This document shows, one piece after another, positions 33,279 through 44,934 of a DNA stretch of 64,000 bases. Below the pieces are notes generated by a model. The model did not search any database. It was given only the letters and a program-made list of their open reading frames with translations, and was not told the DNA's origin. Location of the stretch: contig CM055099.1 of assembly GCA_029204225.1 (NCBI GenBank), positions 64,353,614 to 64,417,613 on the forward strand. The letters are read 5' to 3'. How positions within the stretch are numbered: position 1 is the stretch's first letter; each line of letters opens with the position of its first letter. The stretch is from Diphasiastrum complanatum (Eukaryota; Streptophyta; Lycopodiopsida; Lycopodiales; Lycopodiaceae). The position numbers and the translations under genes are program-made.

Positions 33279-33346
33279 CGGGCTAGGGATTGAATTTAGG
33301 ACCTCCCCCATTCTGGTGGGGTGTTCTACCACTAAGCTACCCGTCC
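33279..33346 (-). mobile_element. tRNA-derived SINE head, minus
   Basis: On the minus strand: A box TAGCTTAGTGG (33339-33329) and B box ATTCAATCCCT (33296-33286) at tRNA spacing, with GGGGGAGGTCC between. Similar to 13953-14023. It lies next to a truncated copia gag. Confidence 0.6.
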
Positions 33347-33359
33347 ATTTATATTTCTA

Positions 33360-33739
33360 GAGTGTTGTGCAAGGACTATAGCCTTGACACTTTCTAACAT
33401 TTTTTTTTTAAAATCATAAAATCCTCTTATGTTTTTTCCAATAGATATTCAATGGTTTTTACATAGATTGGCTCAACCTACATACACTAAAGCTAAGATC
33501 TAGTCTAGTTATAATGATCCACATTAAGGAGCCTATAAGTTGCCTAAACAAAGTGATGTCCATGAAGGATCTTTCATCATCTTCATTTGGCACTTTTACA
33601 TCTTGCTCCATTGGTGTCACTTTTACACTTTTCCATCTTAAAATTTCTCAAAAGAGTTTGAGCATAGTTTACTTGACTTATGAATGTAAAATCGAACCCT
33701 CTAAGTACTTCTATGCCTAAGATGAAGTGAAGACACCCT
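33360..33739. other. Unassigned, probably copia-derived
   Basis: No protein domain or terminal repeat supported. A weak copia RT C-terminal signal may extend into 33640-33740 on the minus strand. Confidence 0.3.
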
Positions 33740-34783
33740 AGATCTATCATCTTGAATTCTAAAGATAGATCTAACTTGATTTTTTCAATACCATCAATAC
33801 TTTTTCACTAATGATGATGTCATCAACATAAATCAGTAAAAGCACAATACCAACATCATCAAACTTAATGTAAAGAGTGGGATCATATGCACTTTAAACA
33901 AAAGAAAGTGAAATGAGATAGCAATACAACCTTGTATTCCAAGATCTCAAGGCTTGTTTCAAGCCATAGATGTTTCTTTGGAGATGGCACACTTTGTCCT
34001 CCATTCCATGCTTGATGAACCCTTGTGGCTGCTCCATATAGATATCCTCTTCCAAAAAACCATTCAATAAGGCATTAGAGACATCCATTTGACATAGGAT
34101 CCATCCAAAATGTGATGCAAGTGCAATGATTAGTCTTATTGTGACCATCTTGGCCACGAGTGCAAAAGTTTCCTCATAGTCTATCCCTTTCTCGAGAGCA
34201 TAACCTTTTGCAACTAGTATTGCTTTATGTTTGCTAACACTCCCATTTGAATTCAAGCTTGAAGACGCATTTGCATCCTATTACATTCCTTCGAGGTCTA
34301 TCAACAAGCAACCAAGTTTCATTCTCAATCAAGCAATCATATTCATCCAACATAGCTTTATACCATTCTTTGGAGTTCAATGCTTCTTCAACATTAGATG
34401 GTTCTTCAAAACTAGATAAAGCATAAGAAGTGGATGAAATACCCTCGGTTTGTTGTCCTTTGCCTTGATATGTGAGCCTTGATGGCTCCACTTTTGCCCT
34501 TGAAGATCTCCTTGGTGTGATAGGAGGGTTTGGTGCATGCTCCTCCATGAACTCCTCCTCAGAAATAAACATCTTGCTCCTCGGCCATCTTCTTCTTGAT
34601 TGTTGGGGTACTTGAGCTTTCTTCAAACATACACATATTACATTCATAAAAAATAACATCCCATGAAACAACAAATTTGTTCAAGGATGGGAGATAGACT
34701 TTGTAGCCCTTTCTTGAATTTACATATCCAAGCATGATCTGTCTTGTGGAAGATGGATCCTCCTTGGTGATGGAATTTGATCA
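33740..34783 (-). pseudogene. Copia RT fragment directly after an LTR
   Basis: Reads ILGYVNSRKGYKVYLPS near 34720, then [94 protein letters not shown] and catalytic LLLIYVDDIIISEK (about 33845-33805). A frameshift is near 34240. Gag, protease and most of integrase are missing between this and the primer site at 34784-34795. Confidence 0.85.
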
Positions 34784-34798
34784 GCTTTGATACCACTC

Positions 34799-35711
34799 TG
34801 ATGGGATTCACAACGAGGTTTAAGCCACAACAAAGAAGGTCATTATCCCAACAAAGAAAACAATGATGAAATAAAATGATTATAGGCTTGATTTACTAGA
34901 GAATTGAAGAGTAGAGTTGTTCTGATTTGTGTTGATAATGAATGTTAGTATAGGTGTCATAGACAACCATAAAGAATTGCGAAATAATTAGGCATCTAAG
35001 ACATCCGTGCAATTCTCAATTACTGATGTTCGTGAAAATGAGAGAAGAGTGAGAGGTATTCAGACATTTAGCACGAATGCAACATGATAGAAAAATAGCA
35101 AATCTGTATAATAATGTTGTAGTAAGAATAATCAAATCACAAGACAGTTGCGCTAAGCTCGTGATCCTACTTACAGACACAAGTAATTGCTATGATTCAG
35201 AATACTTTTACTCTCTCTATAATCTCTAACTCTAAGGAGTCAGATATTGTATCTCTGGATGATGGATTCGATGATCTCTTGGATAACCGACTCAACCCTC
35301 TTTTTGTCTCTAATCGCTCATTCCCTTATATAGTTGTTGGATGATCTTATGTTATTCTAATTACAATTACAAGATCATTAATAGTTTTGTATTTGATTAA
35401 CATAATGTTTATCCAGCGGAGCGCCAAGATGTAGACAACATAGTCTCCTTTGCATGTGATCGTAGGAGTGAGAAGACATACCGCTTTGCAGGTGACCGCA
35501 GGAGCGTGAAGCTGCAACCGCAATCTCCTTTGCATGTGACCGCAAGCGGTGTCCTGTGGTGCCTTGGCGGTGTCTTGCATGTTGAAGTTTGCATGTAAAA
35601 ATGCAGACTGTTGGATAAACAATTCATTTTTGCAGACTTATGTAAGCAGGTGATTTCCTTGAGTGATTCGGAGGGCACTTAGAGTGAGTAGGAGTAAGAT
35701 TAATTTCAGCA
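34799..35711 (-). repeat. Copia LTR shared by two internal regions
   Basis: 913 bp, TG at both ends in the expected strands (minus TGCTGAAATT...CCCATCA). On its 5' side is a purine tract AAGGGGGAG (plus 35712-35720); on its 3' side is the primer site TGGTATCAAAGC (plus 34784-34795). So it is the 3' LTR of the element at 35712-36655 and the 5' LTR of 33740-34783. TATA box TATATAAGG on the minus strand at about 35324-35332. Carries several GACCGCA/GCGGT words (35440-35570). Confidence 0.8.
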
Positions 35712-36655
35712 CTCCCCCTTAAGCTTACTACTATGAGTTTGAATCTAAGTTGAGATTTAACATACCTACTGAGTAGCATGTCTTTCTCTTGACAAAGGTT
35801 TTGTCAAAATGTCAGCCAACATATTGTCCGTATGACAGTAACTTAGTACAACTTCTTTACTCTAAACTTTCTCTCTAATAAAATGAAACTGAACTTCTAT
35901 ATGTTTAGTTCTAGAATGAGTTCGTGGGTTCAGAGGTAGAGATATACAGCTCTAATTGTCGCACTGGAGTATAGTCGGACTCATCTGTGGAAATTGCATA
36001 TTCTGTAGTAACCTTCTGAGCCAAATAATCTCCTTCACTGCCGATGTAGCTGCGACATATTCATTAACCACCAATCAAACTTTCCATTTGGATATTGATC
36101 CATCTGGCTTGAGCTTCAGTTTGAAGATCCATTTAGTGTCAATTAGTTTTGTACCTACAGGAGGACCAACAAGACTTTAGGTCTTGTTTTTCATTAATGA
36201 GCTATACTCAGCATCCATGGCAGCTTTCCATTTGTCAGCATCTTACATTGACAGTGCTTCTGCAACAGAGGCAGGTTCATCATGACTGATAAATGATTGA
36301 GGGACGAAACGATCAGATTGTTGTCTAGCAGATTTTTGAACTGTAGGTTCCTAAGTAGATGATTCTCCTGGGTGTATGACAGGGATGTCTTCAGGTTGTG
36401 GTTGAACAATCGTAGGTCTAGGCCTATCGATGGTGAATGGAGTTGTTGGAACAAACTCCTACATTTTTTGCTTATGCTTAAAATCATAGAACTTGTCTTC
36501 AAGGAAGACAACATCATGGCTAACTGATATCTGACCAGTTTCAATATCATAGATGCAATATGCCTTATGTTATGTTGAGTAACCAATAAAAATATTCTTG
36601 CAGCTGACTTGCTAGTTTTGTACGGACAACAACAATACTTTTTCATTTCATTCAA
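35712..36655 (-). pseudogene. Copia RT start fused to RNase H end
   Basis: 36655-36060 encodes the pre-RT region (DKWKAAMDAEYSSLMKNKT, GTKLIDTKWIFKLKLKPDGS). From about 36050 it jumps to RNase [60 protein letters not shown]. The RT catalytic core has been removed by an internal deletion. Stops are present. It ends at the purine tract. Confidence 0.8.
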
Positions 36656-36659
36656 GTTT

Positions 36660-36812
36660 GATCAAGTTCTATTAATGTTTGCATCTCATTTTGTGTGTAG
36701 ATGCTGATTTTTCTACATTGGTGAGATTGGTAGTGTATTTCTCTTTCTAACCAAAGATCATTCAAGTAGATTGGATCATAATGATCTGAAATCTTTCACA
36801 TGGTATCAGAGC
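36660..36812 (+). repeat. LTR end with primer site, plus strand
   Basis: TTTCACA at 36794-36800 followed by a perfect TGGTATCAGAGC (36801-36812). The left end of this LTR is lost at the junction with the minus-strand copia copy. Confidence 0.65.
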
Positions 36813-38085
36813 TTGTGTTTCAGATTACGAAGGAGAAAATCAGATCTATCAATGCTTTGGTGAAGATATCAAGTCATAATCATTATGCATTCCATTCCAA
36901 CTTTCCATATGGAATAGTTAGTTTTGTTAAGCCTTTCATTAGTGTCCAAAAGGAATGAATTTATAGATGCCACTTCTTCTCCTAATCAAGGACTTGACAC
37001 AAATAGAGGTTACTTCTATAGATTTGATTGAAGATCTACCTTATCCCACTTCTTAGAGACCTAAAAAGATCAGCAATAGACTTCCTACAAAGATCTAAGA
37101 ATGATCTTGAACAAAATCAAATAATAGAATACTAGAAGCAATGCATTTGCTTGATTGAAGTGGAAAAAACTAGAAGAATTGCCCCTCTTTTCACAAAGAA
37201 CATAAAAGCTTCAAAATGATCTGATCAAGAGTGAATTTCAGCAAGCTAATACCCTTCCAAAATCACTTGCAAAAGATCTAAATGGAACTTAATGAGGATG
37301 CAACACAATCAATGAGCTCCAATGAGGCCGGTACAGCCATAGAAATGCTTAGACAAGTCATTGCAGTTCCATTGTGACTCCACAGGCAGACAACAGAGCT
37401 TGGTAGATCTCCCAAAAATCAAACCACAAGTTTATAGGCAATGAAGGTCGTGGAATGGGCTTCCTCCACTAAATCCTCAACCCAAACAGTCCACATTGGC
37501 AAGTTATCAATCACTAAGCAAGCATCTGACTTTACGCATTTGCCAATCACAATCAACTATCAATGTTTAACAAAGATCACTCAATTACAATTGATATCAA
37601 CCAAACGATAATGAGCTTACAATGCAACCTGGCTCTGTCCCAACCAAATGGCTTCTAACAATTCACACATCAACCACACCTCCAAAACTTTACTCAGAAA
37701 CCTCATTCCCTCGACTTGACAAATATCTATTTGTTGAATATTTGTTTTAGCATTAAATGCTATCAGCTATTTATTACAACCGTCTTGTAAAAATATATGT
37801 ATGTACAATAGTTGGTGAAGTGTCATAAAGTCTTCTAACGGTTTATTTGGATAGATTTTTTCTTGATGGAAAAAAGTCGATAAAAGGTCAGTTAGTTGAT
37901 GGTTGGTGAAATAGTCGACAAAGTTGGGTAAGTCGAGTTTGTTGATGTCGAGTTTTGAACACATGTATATATCTACATGAGAAAAGTCGAAGTTGATGAC
38001 TTCGAAGTCAATGGAGTTGAACTTTGACAGATTTTTCAGGATGCTCATTATTGAATGGATTTGAGGTTGAGCATCAAAATCCGAC
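36813..38085. other. No gene; includes LTR sequence of copia C at right
   Basis: 36813-37740 follows a primer site but shows no gag. The right part (to 38085) is the 3' LTR of copia C on the minus strand, starting TGTCGG at 38086 after the purine tract AAGGGGGAG (plus 38087-38095). Its outer end was not resolved. Confidence 0.45.
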
Positions 38086-38095
38086 ACTCCCCCTT

Positions 38096-38451
38096 AATGT
38101 GGATCTTGAAAATTTTGATCTTCAAATTTAGTATATCATTAAATTTGAGATTGTGCTCCTTTGATAGAGCTTTTGTGAAGTGATTTGCTGCCATTATATC
38201 TATCCTGCAGTAAAATAATGACATTTCCTTGCTTTGCACTCTTTCTCTAAGGTAGTGATACCTGATTTTGATATGTTTGCTTCAAGAATGAAATTTCGGA
38301 TTTAGAGATAGTGCTATTGTGCTTTGATTGTCACAATAAATTGTCGTTGGATACATAGCTGAGCAAGGTCGATATCTGCAAGTAGATTTCTCAGCCAAAT
38401 TGTCTCCATGGTAGCATTTGTGACAGCTATGTATTATGTTTCGATCGATCA
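38096..38451 (-). pseudogene. Copia C RNase H, C-terminal part
   Basis: Reads IAVTNATMETIWLRNLLADI, then KSKHNSTISKSEISF-like text, HIKIRYHYLRERV, and MAANHFTKALSKEHNLKFND to the purine tract. Stops in frame. Confidence 0.75.
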
Positions 38452-39591
38452 TTAGGGAAAGTATGGGCTCAAAATGGGCCCTTTGTAAAGATACTTTTGT
38501 TGACTTCCCACCATTTTATCGTTCAAATAGACCAATAACATTCATCCATGTGTGAAGTACTGTTACAGTGATTGACGGCCTGAAATCTTCTAATATTTTC
38601 TGTCTATTGCTTTGTGTTTTTGAAATTTGCGCCGGGCAATGAAAAACCATTTTATTGAGTAATAGTTATTGCCCATACGTCTTTTCGTCACTGCCCACAG
38701 AGCATAATTCTATGGTTAAATTGTGTCGAGTTGTAAGGAGTCATATCCTGATTAGCTATAACTTTTGATCGGTCCATCGGAATGTGAGACTGAGTACACC
38801 ATATGAAAGAGGACGTCGAGAGCTTTCCAACGCATACCATATTGTCATAGAAAGTTATAGCTGTTAGAAAAATGGGATATCCAATTAGAGCACGAGTACC
38901 TTTGCAAACTAACAAGAAAGTTATAGCTGTTAGAAAAATGGGATATCTAATCAGAGTGCCCGAGTACATTTGCAGTTAAGTTATAGCTGTTAGAAAAATG
39001 GGATATCTAATCAGAGCGCCCGAGTACATTTGCAAACTGCAAATGTACTCGGGCGCTCTGATTAGATATCCCATTTTTCTAACAGCTATAACTTTCTTGT
39101 TTCTGGGCAGAACTATGACAATATGGTATGCGTTGGAAAGCTCTCGACGTCCTCTTTCATACGATGTACTCAGTCTCACATTTTAATAGACCGATCAAAA
39201 GTTATAGCTAATCAGGATTGAGATATCTAATCAGCGTGCCCGAGTACATTTGCAACTTTGCAAATGTACTCAAGCGTGCTAATTATATATCCCATTTTGT
39301 TAACAACTATAACTTTTTTGTTTATGGGCAAAACTGTGACTATATGGGTATGCGTTGAAAAGCTCTTGGCGTCTTCTTTCTTATGGTGTACTCGCTTTCA
39401 CAATCTGATGCACCGATCAAAAGTTACATCTAATCATGATGGTGAATGGCAATATAGGTAACCAATATAGATTAAACGGCGGGCAGCACCGGAAATACAA
39501 AATGTTGCCAGATAGTCTTCCCTCTCCATGTTATCTCTCTCTAAAGTCAAACTTGCTTAAAGGGCCCATATTGAGCCCATATTTTCCCTAA
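38452..39591. mobile_element. Foldback/TIR element, 1140 bp
   Basis: Bounded by imperfect ~33-bp inverted ends: TTAGGGAAAGTATGGGCTC at left, and GAGCCCATATTTTCCCTAA at right. It splits the RNase H text TSVALS / IETEYIAV of copia C. The interior is mostly inverted and direct repeats: three direct copies starting AAGTTATAGCTGTTAG at 38852, 38918 and 38978, and a perfect 56-bp stem (38978-39033 with 39039-39094, 5-nt loop). Outer arms 38741-38776 and 39186-39224 also pair. No transposase; target duplication not clear. Confidence 0.75.
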
Positions 39592-40348
39592 TGGATAATG
39601 CTACTGAGGTCTACTTTTGGTTGTTCCAAGAGATTGGGCCTTGATTGTATAAAAATACAAACCCATAAGGTATCGATATCTCCTGCCCAATTTGCATTTG
39701 TGTATCCTTCAAGAATATTGGCAGGTTGGCTGCCTCCATAACATATGCTGAGATTTTAGTTTCTTGGACATAGTTTATAACCTTCATGAGTGCTTTCCAA
39801 TGGATTAGACCTGGATTCGATAGGAACTGACTGAGTGAATTGATTGAGTATGCAAGGTCTGGTCGAGTGCAGAGCATTGCATACATCGGTGAGCCGATGA
39901 TGGAGTGAAATGGATGTTGCTTCATTTCCTCCTTTTCTTCCTCGGTTTGAGGACATTGTTCCTTCGACAATTTGAGATCAGGGTCGAGTGAAAAGTAGCT
40001 CGATTTGCAGTTGGTCATTCCATATTGTTCCAGTACGTTGGTGAGGTATCTTTGTTGGCTGATAAAAATTAGTCTGATGGGTCAAATTCAAAAAATTTCG
40101 ATTTCAAAACAATAATGATCTAGACTCATATCAGTCATTTTGTATTCTTGAGCCAACATGCATTTCGTATTCTTCAATAGACTTAGATTGTTACTGAATA
40201 GTAACGTATCATCTACCTAGAGAGTGGTGATAATGAAAAAATCCGACAAAAACTTGAAGCAAACATTCGAGTTTGTCGAGTTTGGAATAAAACCATTCTC
40301 GATTAGAAATGCATTGATTTTTTGGAACCAGGCTTTGGGCTATTTCAA
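39592..40348 (-). pseudogene. Copia C RT and RNase H, middle part
   Basis: RT: KAWFQKINAFLIENGFIPN (40330-40270), catalytic box reduced to VDDTLLFSNN (about 40210), MLAQEYKMTDMSLDHYCF. Then SIIGSPMYAMLCTRPDLAYS, IHWKALMKVINYVQ, and RNase H ISIPYGFVFLYNQGPISWNN up to the foldback insertion. Frameshift near 40020. Confidence 0.8.
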
Positions 40349-41220
40349 TGTAGTGGGTTTCTTTCCTTGCCTATCCTCAACCCAAGATCTAATCAATCTA
40401 GCATCAAGGAGATGAAGTTACTTGTCATGCATAGATTCGTTCCCATGAGAGCGATAGCATAATTCAGATTTCAGCATGAATGAAAGATCCACATTTAACT
40501 CTAACATCCATTAACCCTAAGCATTAACATTACAATAATTAAGACTTAGATCCACAATGAAGATAGCTTACTCTTTCTCTCTCTCCCTTTCTCTCTCATA
40601 AACAGTATAATAACATGCAATCTCAATAACAATCTGATCCAACAATTATCAAACACAATAAAAGCATGAGAGATGGAGAAAAAGTGATACAAAGCAAGGA
40701 CATTCATAAATCCATTTCACAAGAGAACCAATCGACTTTATTGAAATGAAGATATGTACATGTGTAGGAAACTCGAGTTCCCTTCTTATAGTAGAGAGGA
40801 GGACCCTGGCCTCTGAATCCTATTGGTCCAATTCTGCCTCCCTAATCATATAAATTTAAAAAAGAGTGGGAACCATCCAAAATTGGAGGGAAACCCAACT
40901 TTATTCACTAACTTGACATTTAGGCCCTGCGACATTAAAAGTCCCACAAAAAGGCCTAAGCTGTAATTTCCAAATTTTAATTACTTGATAGAACAAGGCT
41001 TCAACTTGAAAGTAATTCTCACCTATAAGATCTTCCATATTGGAATGTTTTATATCAACAATATTGAAACTTTGGTTTGTGATCTCAAAGTCATTTTATT
41101 GACTTTCAACTAATCAAATCTCTATGTGATCATCGGGTTGGACTTACACATGCAAGATAAACTCCCTCTCACTAATTAACTAGGGTTGGGGCTTCCTTGG
41201 GATCCGCAAACCCTCCAACA
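40349..41220 (-). repeat. 3' LTR of the non-autonomous element
   Basis: 872 bp, preceded on the plus side by TTCAA. Contains CT-rich tracts (40570-40600). Confidence 0.8.
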
Positions 41221-41443
41221 GTATCTCCCACCAAAACTGGTGGCAGTCCCATGACGAGATGTAGTTATTGTGGGCTTTTATTTGCATCACGTCGAATCTT
41301 TATTAAATGATACTGCACCTTCTCCATGAAATCGAGTTGGGCAGTGTTGAAATCTAAATTGTGCGACAAAAAAAAATGATGGGCTCCGGTGATCCACTCT
41401 AAAGTTGTCCAGGCTATGAATCAAGATTCCCAGGAGCCTCCCA

Positions 41444-42850
41444 TCATTGCTGCATGGAAATACAATCTGGCCATCGACAACTGATCCTTAATGCTCCCTT
41501 ACACCGTTGGCTTATTCGGATCGAATGCCAAAGTAGGAAGGCAATCATCCCATTGCATTGCAACGGACACCAAGAGAGTGAGATCTTTTGCGAACAACAT
41601 CGATTTTCTGACTGTGGGATCAGGAGAGTGGATATACTCCCACTGGTAAGCTTGTAGGGCTCGATGGAAGTCCATTGACCAGCTATATGGTTGGTGGATG
41701 ATTGGCCAGTTCGGCGTATGGATAGTAATTTTGTCCTAGCCAATACCAAATCCTTCCACTTATTCTTGCGCGACATTGGTACGTAATATGGATCTGCGCG
41801 CAATTGGCAAGGGTTGGCCACATAACTCCTGATGGATTTTGGAGTTTTCTCAAAAACTGTTATTCTCCAAGCCGGCTGCTCTCCCAATGTGGGTATCTTA
41901 TCCAATTCTTTGTCGGTCTCAATTTCAGAGGCCTTAAACTTGATGACCCAACCACCACACGAGGACTCATGAGGATGTTGCGGTAAAGGGCTCTGGATCT
42001 GGTCCTCGACGTTGATTGGTCGTCTGAATAGTGGTGTGGTCCTTGATGAAGATGGACCTGCTTGCATTGCCTGTGGAACTGACTGTTCTTCTTGGACTTC
42101 GGGGGCTCCACCCTGTTCCATGCCTGAATCCAATTTTGTACCCATTCTGTTTGGATTATGGTGTTGAGGCGATAACTGTGGCATCAATGGAACCGAAATT
42201 TGAGGCTCGGCTTCCAACACCTGAGTGGCGGCTTTCTCATAATCTTTGATAATGGCCTTGGACTTGCCTAACTCGGTGGTTGCCGTGCGTTTGAGTTTAT
42301 CGAATTTTTTCTAAAATCTCGCCAGTGCAGTATGGTAGGTTTCCACTTTGCGAAATAAGTATCTGATCTCATCCGGTGTGATTGGACGATCAGGCACTTG
42401 GGTCTGTAAGTAGGAGTTGCGTTCAAGGGTGGTCGCGTCCAATTCACCTTGAAGTCGTTCGCATTCCAATGTTGCTAAGTCCAATGGTCCGGCTAGCAAC
42501 AAGACTTGTTGTTTGAAATCTTGGACTGCCTTGTCAACCTTGTCCTGTGCCATGGTGAGTGCATTCTGAAGGGTCACCACATAGTCTTCTAGTCATTGAG
42601 TGGACTCATTGGTCTTCTTCAAATCAGTTTTGGACTTTGCCTCGTGTTGCTTGGCAATCATCAGCTCACGGTTGATCTGAATAACCTTCTAGCTAATTAG
42701 GGTATTCTCTGTCCCAAGATCGGCGATGCGCTTGGACATGTCTCTCTTTTCATCAATCATGGTCTAGATCACGCGCACAAGGTTAGAAACAAGACTCATT
42801 GCATCACCAAAATCCATGGTAGTAGGCACAGCAGCAACAGGAGCAGGTCC
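41444..42850 (-). pseudogene. Gag-like coiled-coil frame
   Basis: A single minus-strand frame from about 42850 to 41447 with four in-frame stops (TAG/TGA), otherwise no frameshift. The N-terminal half is helical with heptads (NALTMAQDKVDKAVQDFKQQ, then LDLATLECERLQGELDATTL). The C-terminal half is Pro/Gln/Ser-rich, then VIKFKASEIETDKELDKI and WRITVFEKTPKSIRSYVANP. I recognise no catalytic domain. By position (after primer site) it is gag-like. The conserved frame despite the stops suggests recent decay. Confidence 0.6.
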
Positions 42851-42930
42851 AGTAGGAATCGTGCTAACTGGACTCTGTTGTGTGGCCGGTTCTTCTTCTT
42901 CAAATGTATCCCCGGCAACGGCGCCAAAAT

Positions 42931-43531
42931 TGTAGTGGGTTTCTTTGCTTGCCTATTCTCAATCCAAGATCTAATCAATCTAGCATCAAGGAGATGAAGC
43001 TTGTTGTCATGCATAGATTTGTTCCCATGAGAGCGATAGCATAATTCAGATTTCAACATGAATGGAAGATCCACATCTAACTCTAACATCTATTAAACCT
43101 AAGCATTAACACTACAATCATTAACACTAAGATCCACAATGAAGATAGCTTACTCTTTCTCTCTCATAAGAAGTATAAAAACATGCAATCCCAATAACAA
43201 CTAGATCCAACAATTAGCAAACACAATAAAAGCATGATAGATGGAGGAGAATTGATAGAGAGCAAGGACATTCACGAATCCATTTCACAAAAGAACCAAT
43301 CTACTTTATTGAAATGAAGATATGTACATGTGTAGGAAACTCAAGTTGGCCCCTTCTTATAGTAGAGAGGAGGACCCTGGCCTCTGAATCCTATTGGTCC
43401 ATTTCTGCCTCCCTAATTATCCAAATTTTAAAAAGAGTGAGAACCATCCAAAATTGGAGGAAACCCAACTTTATTCACTAACTTGACATTTACGCCCTGC
43501 GACATTGAAAGTCTCACAAAAAGGCCTAAAC
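42931..43531 (-). repeat. 5' LTR of the non-autonomous element (truncated)
   Basis: Matches 40349 to about 40960 with scattered changes and several small gaps, then stops at copia sequence. Confidence 0.8.
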
Positions 43532-44060
43532 TTTGAAGGTCTCCGAATAATCCAGATCTGAAATCTGGGAGAAGCCTTTGGCGACTAGCCTGGCCTTGTA
43601 TCGATTTATTCTTCCTTCAACATCATACTTCGCTTTGAGTATTCATTTCCATGGAATTGGACTTCAATCCTTTGGCATCTGAGTGACAGTCCAAGTTTGA
43701 TTCTCTATAAGAGAATTGAATTTGGTGTCCATTGCAGCTTTCCACATTGTCTTAGAAATAGTGGTTGGTTCCTGCATAAAGTAGTAAGCAGGATCATCCA
43801 TAAATCGGGATGGAGGCTGTCTGGATTGATTTGATCTTCTAGGTTGCACTTCAATCCTATGATGTGGTTCTACTTGTCGAGGTTCAGACTCATTGTTAGA
43901 GTTGGTGTCGAGCTTGTGATCAATCCCGAGTTCGAAGTTGTCGACTCTAGGATTGGAAATTGATGGAGCTTTTCCCTTGTGGTTGATAAAATTGTCTTCC
44001 ACAAAAATGACATCTCTGCTCATGAAAGTTTTCCGAGTGTCCAAATTGTATAGCTTGTAT
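43532..44060 (-). pseudogene. Copia C pre-RT region
   Basis: SRDVIFVEDNFINHKGKAPS, a Gln/Ser/Arg linker, MWKAAMDTKFNSLIENQTWT and [20 protein letters not shown], then cut by the LTR element. Confidence 0.8.
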
Positions 44061-44930
44061 GCCTTGTGGTCTAGGGAATAGCCGATAAAAATCGACTTTC
44101 TGCTGGTGTCGTCGAACTTCTTTCTTAGATCTTCAGGGATCTGAGAGTAAGCAATTCATCCAAACACTCGAATATGCTTGAGAGATGGCTTCTATCCTGT
44201 CCACACCTCATAAGGTATTTTCCCATTTAGGGCCTTAGTGATGGATCGATTTTGTAGATAGGCAGCTGTAGTAACAGCTTCAGCCCAAAAGTTTTTAAGA
44301 AGAGAGGCATGGGCCTTTCGATGAGTGTTCGATTCTTCCTTTCAACTACACCATTGGACTGAGGTGAGTAGCTTGTTGTATATTGTTGATGTATTATGTT
44401 GGCCTTGCAAAACTCCTTGAATCCTATGGAGATAAATTATCTCCCTCCATCAATGCGTAGAGCTTTGATCTTCCTCTGGGTCTGATTTTTAATAGATGCC
44501 TTGAACTGCTTGAAGAACTTGAATGCTTCTGATTTGTTCTTTAGAAAATAAGCAACAGTCCGTCGAGAAAAGTCATCGATGAAGTTTTAAAAATAGAGAG
44601 CTCCTCTTATCGAAGCAGTCTGCATTGGGCCACAAATGTCGCTATGTACAAGACCAAGCAAACCTTTAGCAGTATGAACTGAATCATAAATGAAGGGACT
44701 TCTAGCGTGCTTGCTGATAATACAAATTTTACATGGAGAAGTTGGCTTGCGAATAGAAGGTAGACCTTGCACTAGATTTTGAGTCGACATTTGCTGAATA
44801 CTTTTGAAGTTAAGATGGCCTAATCTGAAATGCCAAAGCATATCAATTGATTTAAAAGTGGATGTATAAAGAGCTTGACTATTAGAAGAATAGTGGTGGC
44901 TGATTGTATAGATAGCCACTTTTTCTCCCG
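44061..44930 (-). pseudogene. Copia C gag-pre-integrase and integrase
   Basis: MLWHFRLGHLNFKSIQQMST, zinc-binding CKICIISKHARSPF, catalytic HSDICGPMQT, then RIDGG and [13 protein letters not shown]. The Asp region is frameshifted and several stops follow. The DDE residues are otherwise visible. Confidence 0.8.
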
Positions 44931-44934
44931 AAAG

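Larger units (their letters stand above)
40349..43531 (-). mobile_element. Non-autonomous LTR element with coiled-coil gag-like frame
   Basis: Direct repeats 40349-41220 and 42931-43531 both start TGTAGTGGGTTTC on the plus strand; the left one ends CCTCCAACA. Next to the right copy, the minus strand reads TGGCGCCGTTGCCGGGG (plus 42910-42926), a primer site that complements tRNA-Asp and is usual for some Ty3/gypsy lineages. So the element is on the minus strand. The interior (1.7 kb) has only one frame and no protease, RT or integrase, as in TR-GAG/LARD elements. The right LTR is truncated and about 70 codons of the host copia RT are missing at that junction. Confidence 0.8.

Noticed and set aside
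38452-38460. TTAGGG ends as animal-type telomere repeat
   Set aside because: Single copies at element tips, part of a longer inverted repeat.
38852-39094. CRISPR-like array
   Set aside because: Direct copies are 60-66 bp apart with no short uniform repeat and spacer pattern, inverted copies exist, and the genome is a plant's.
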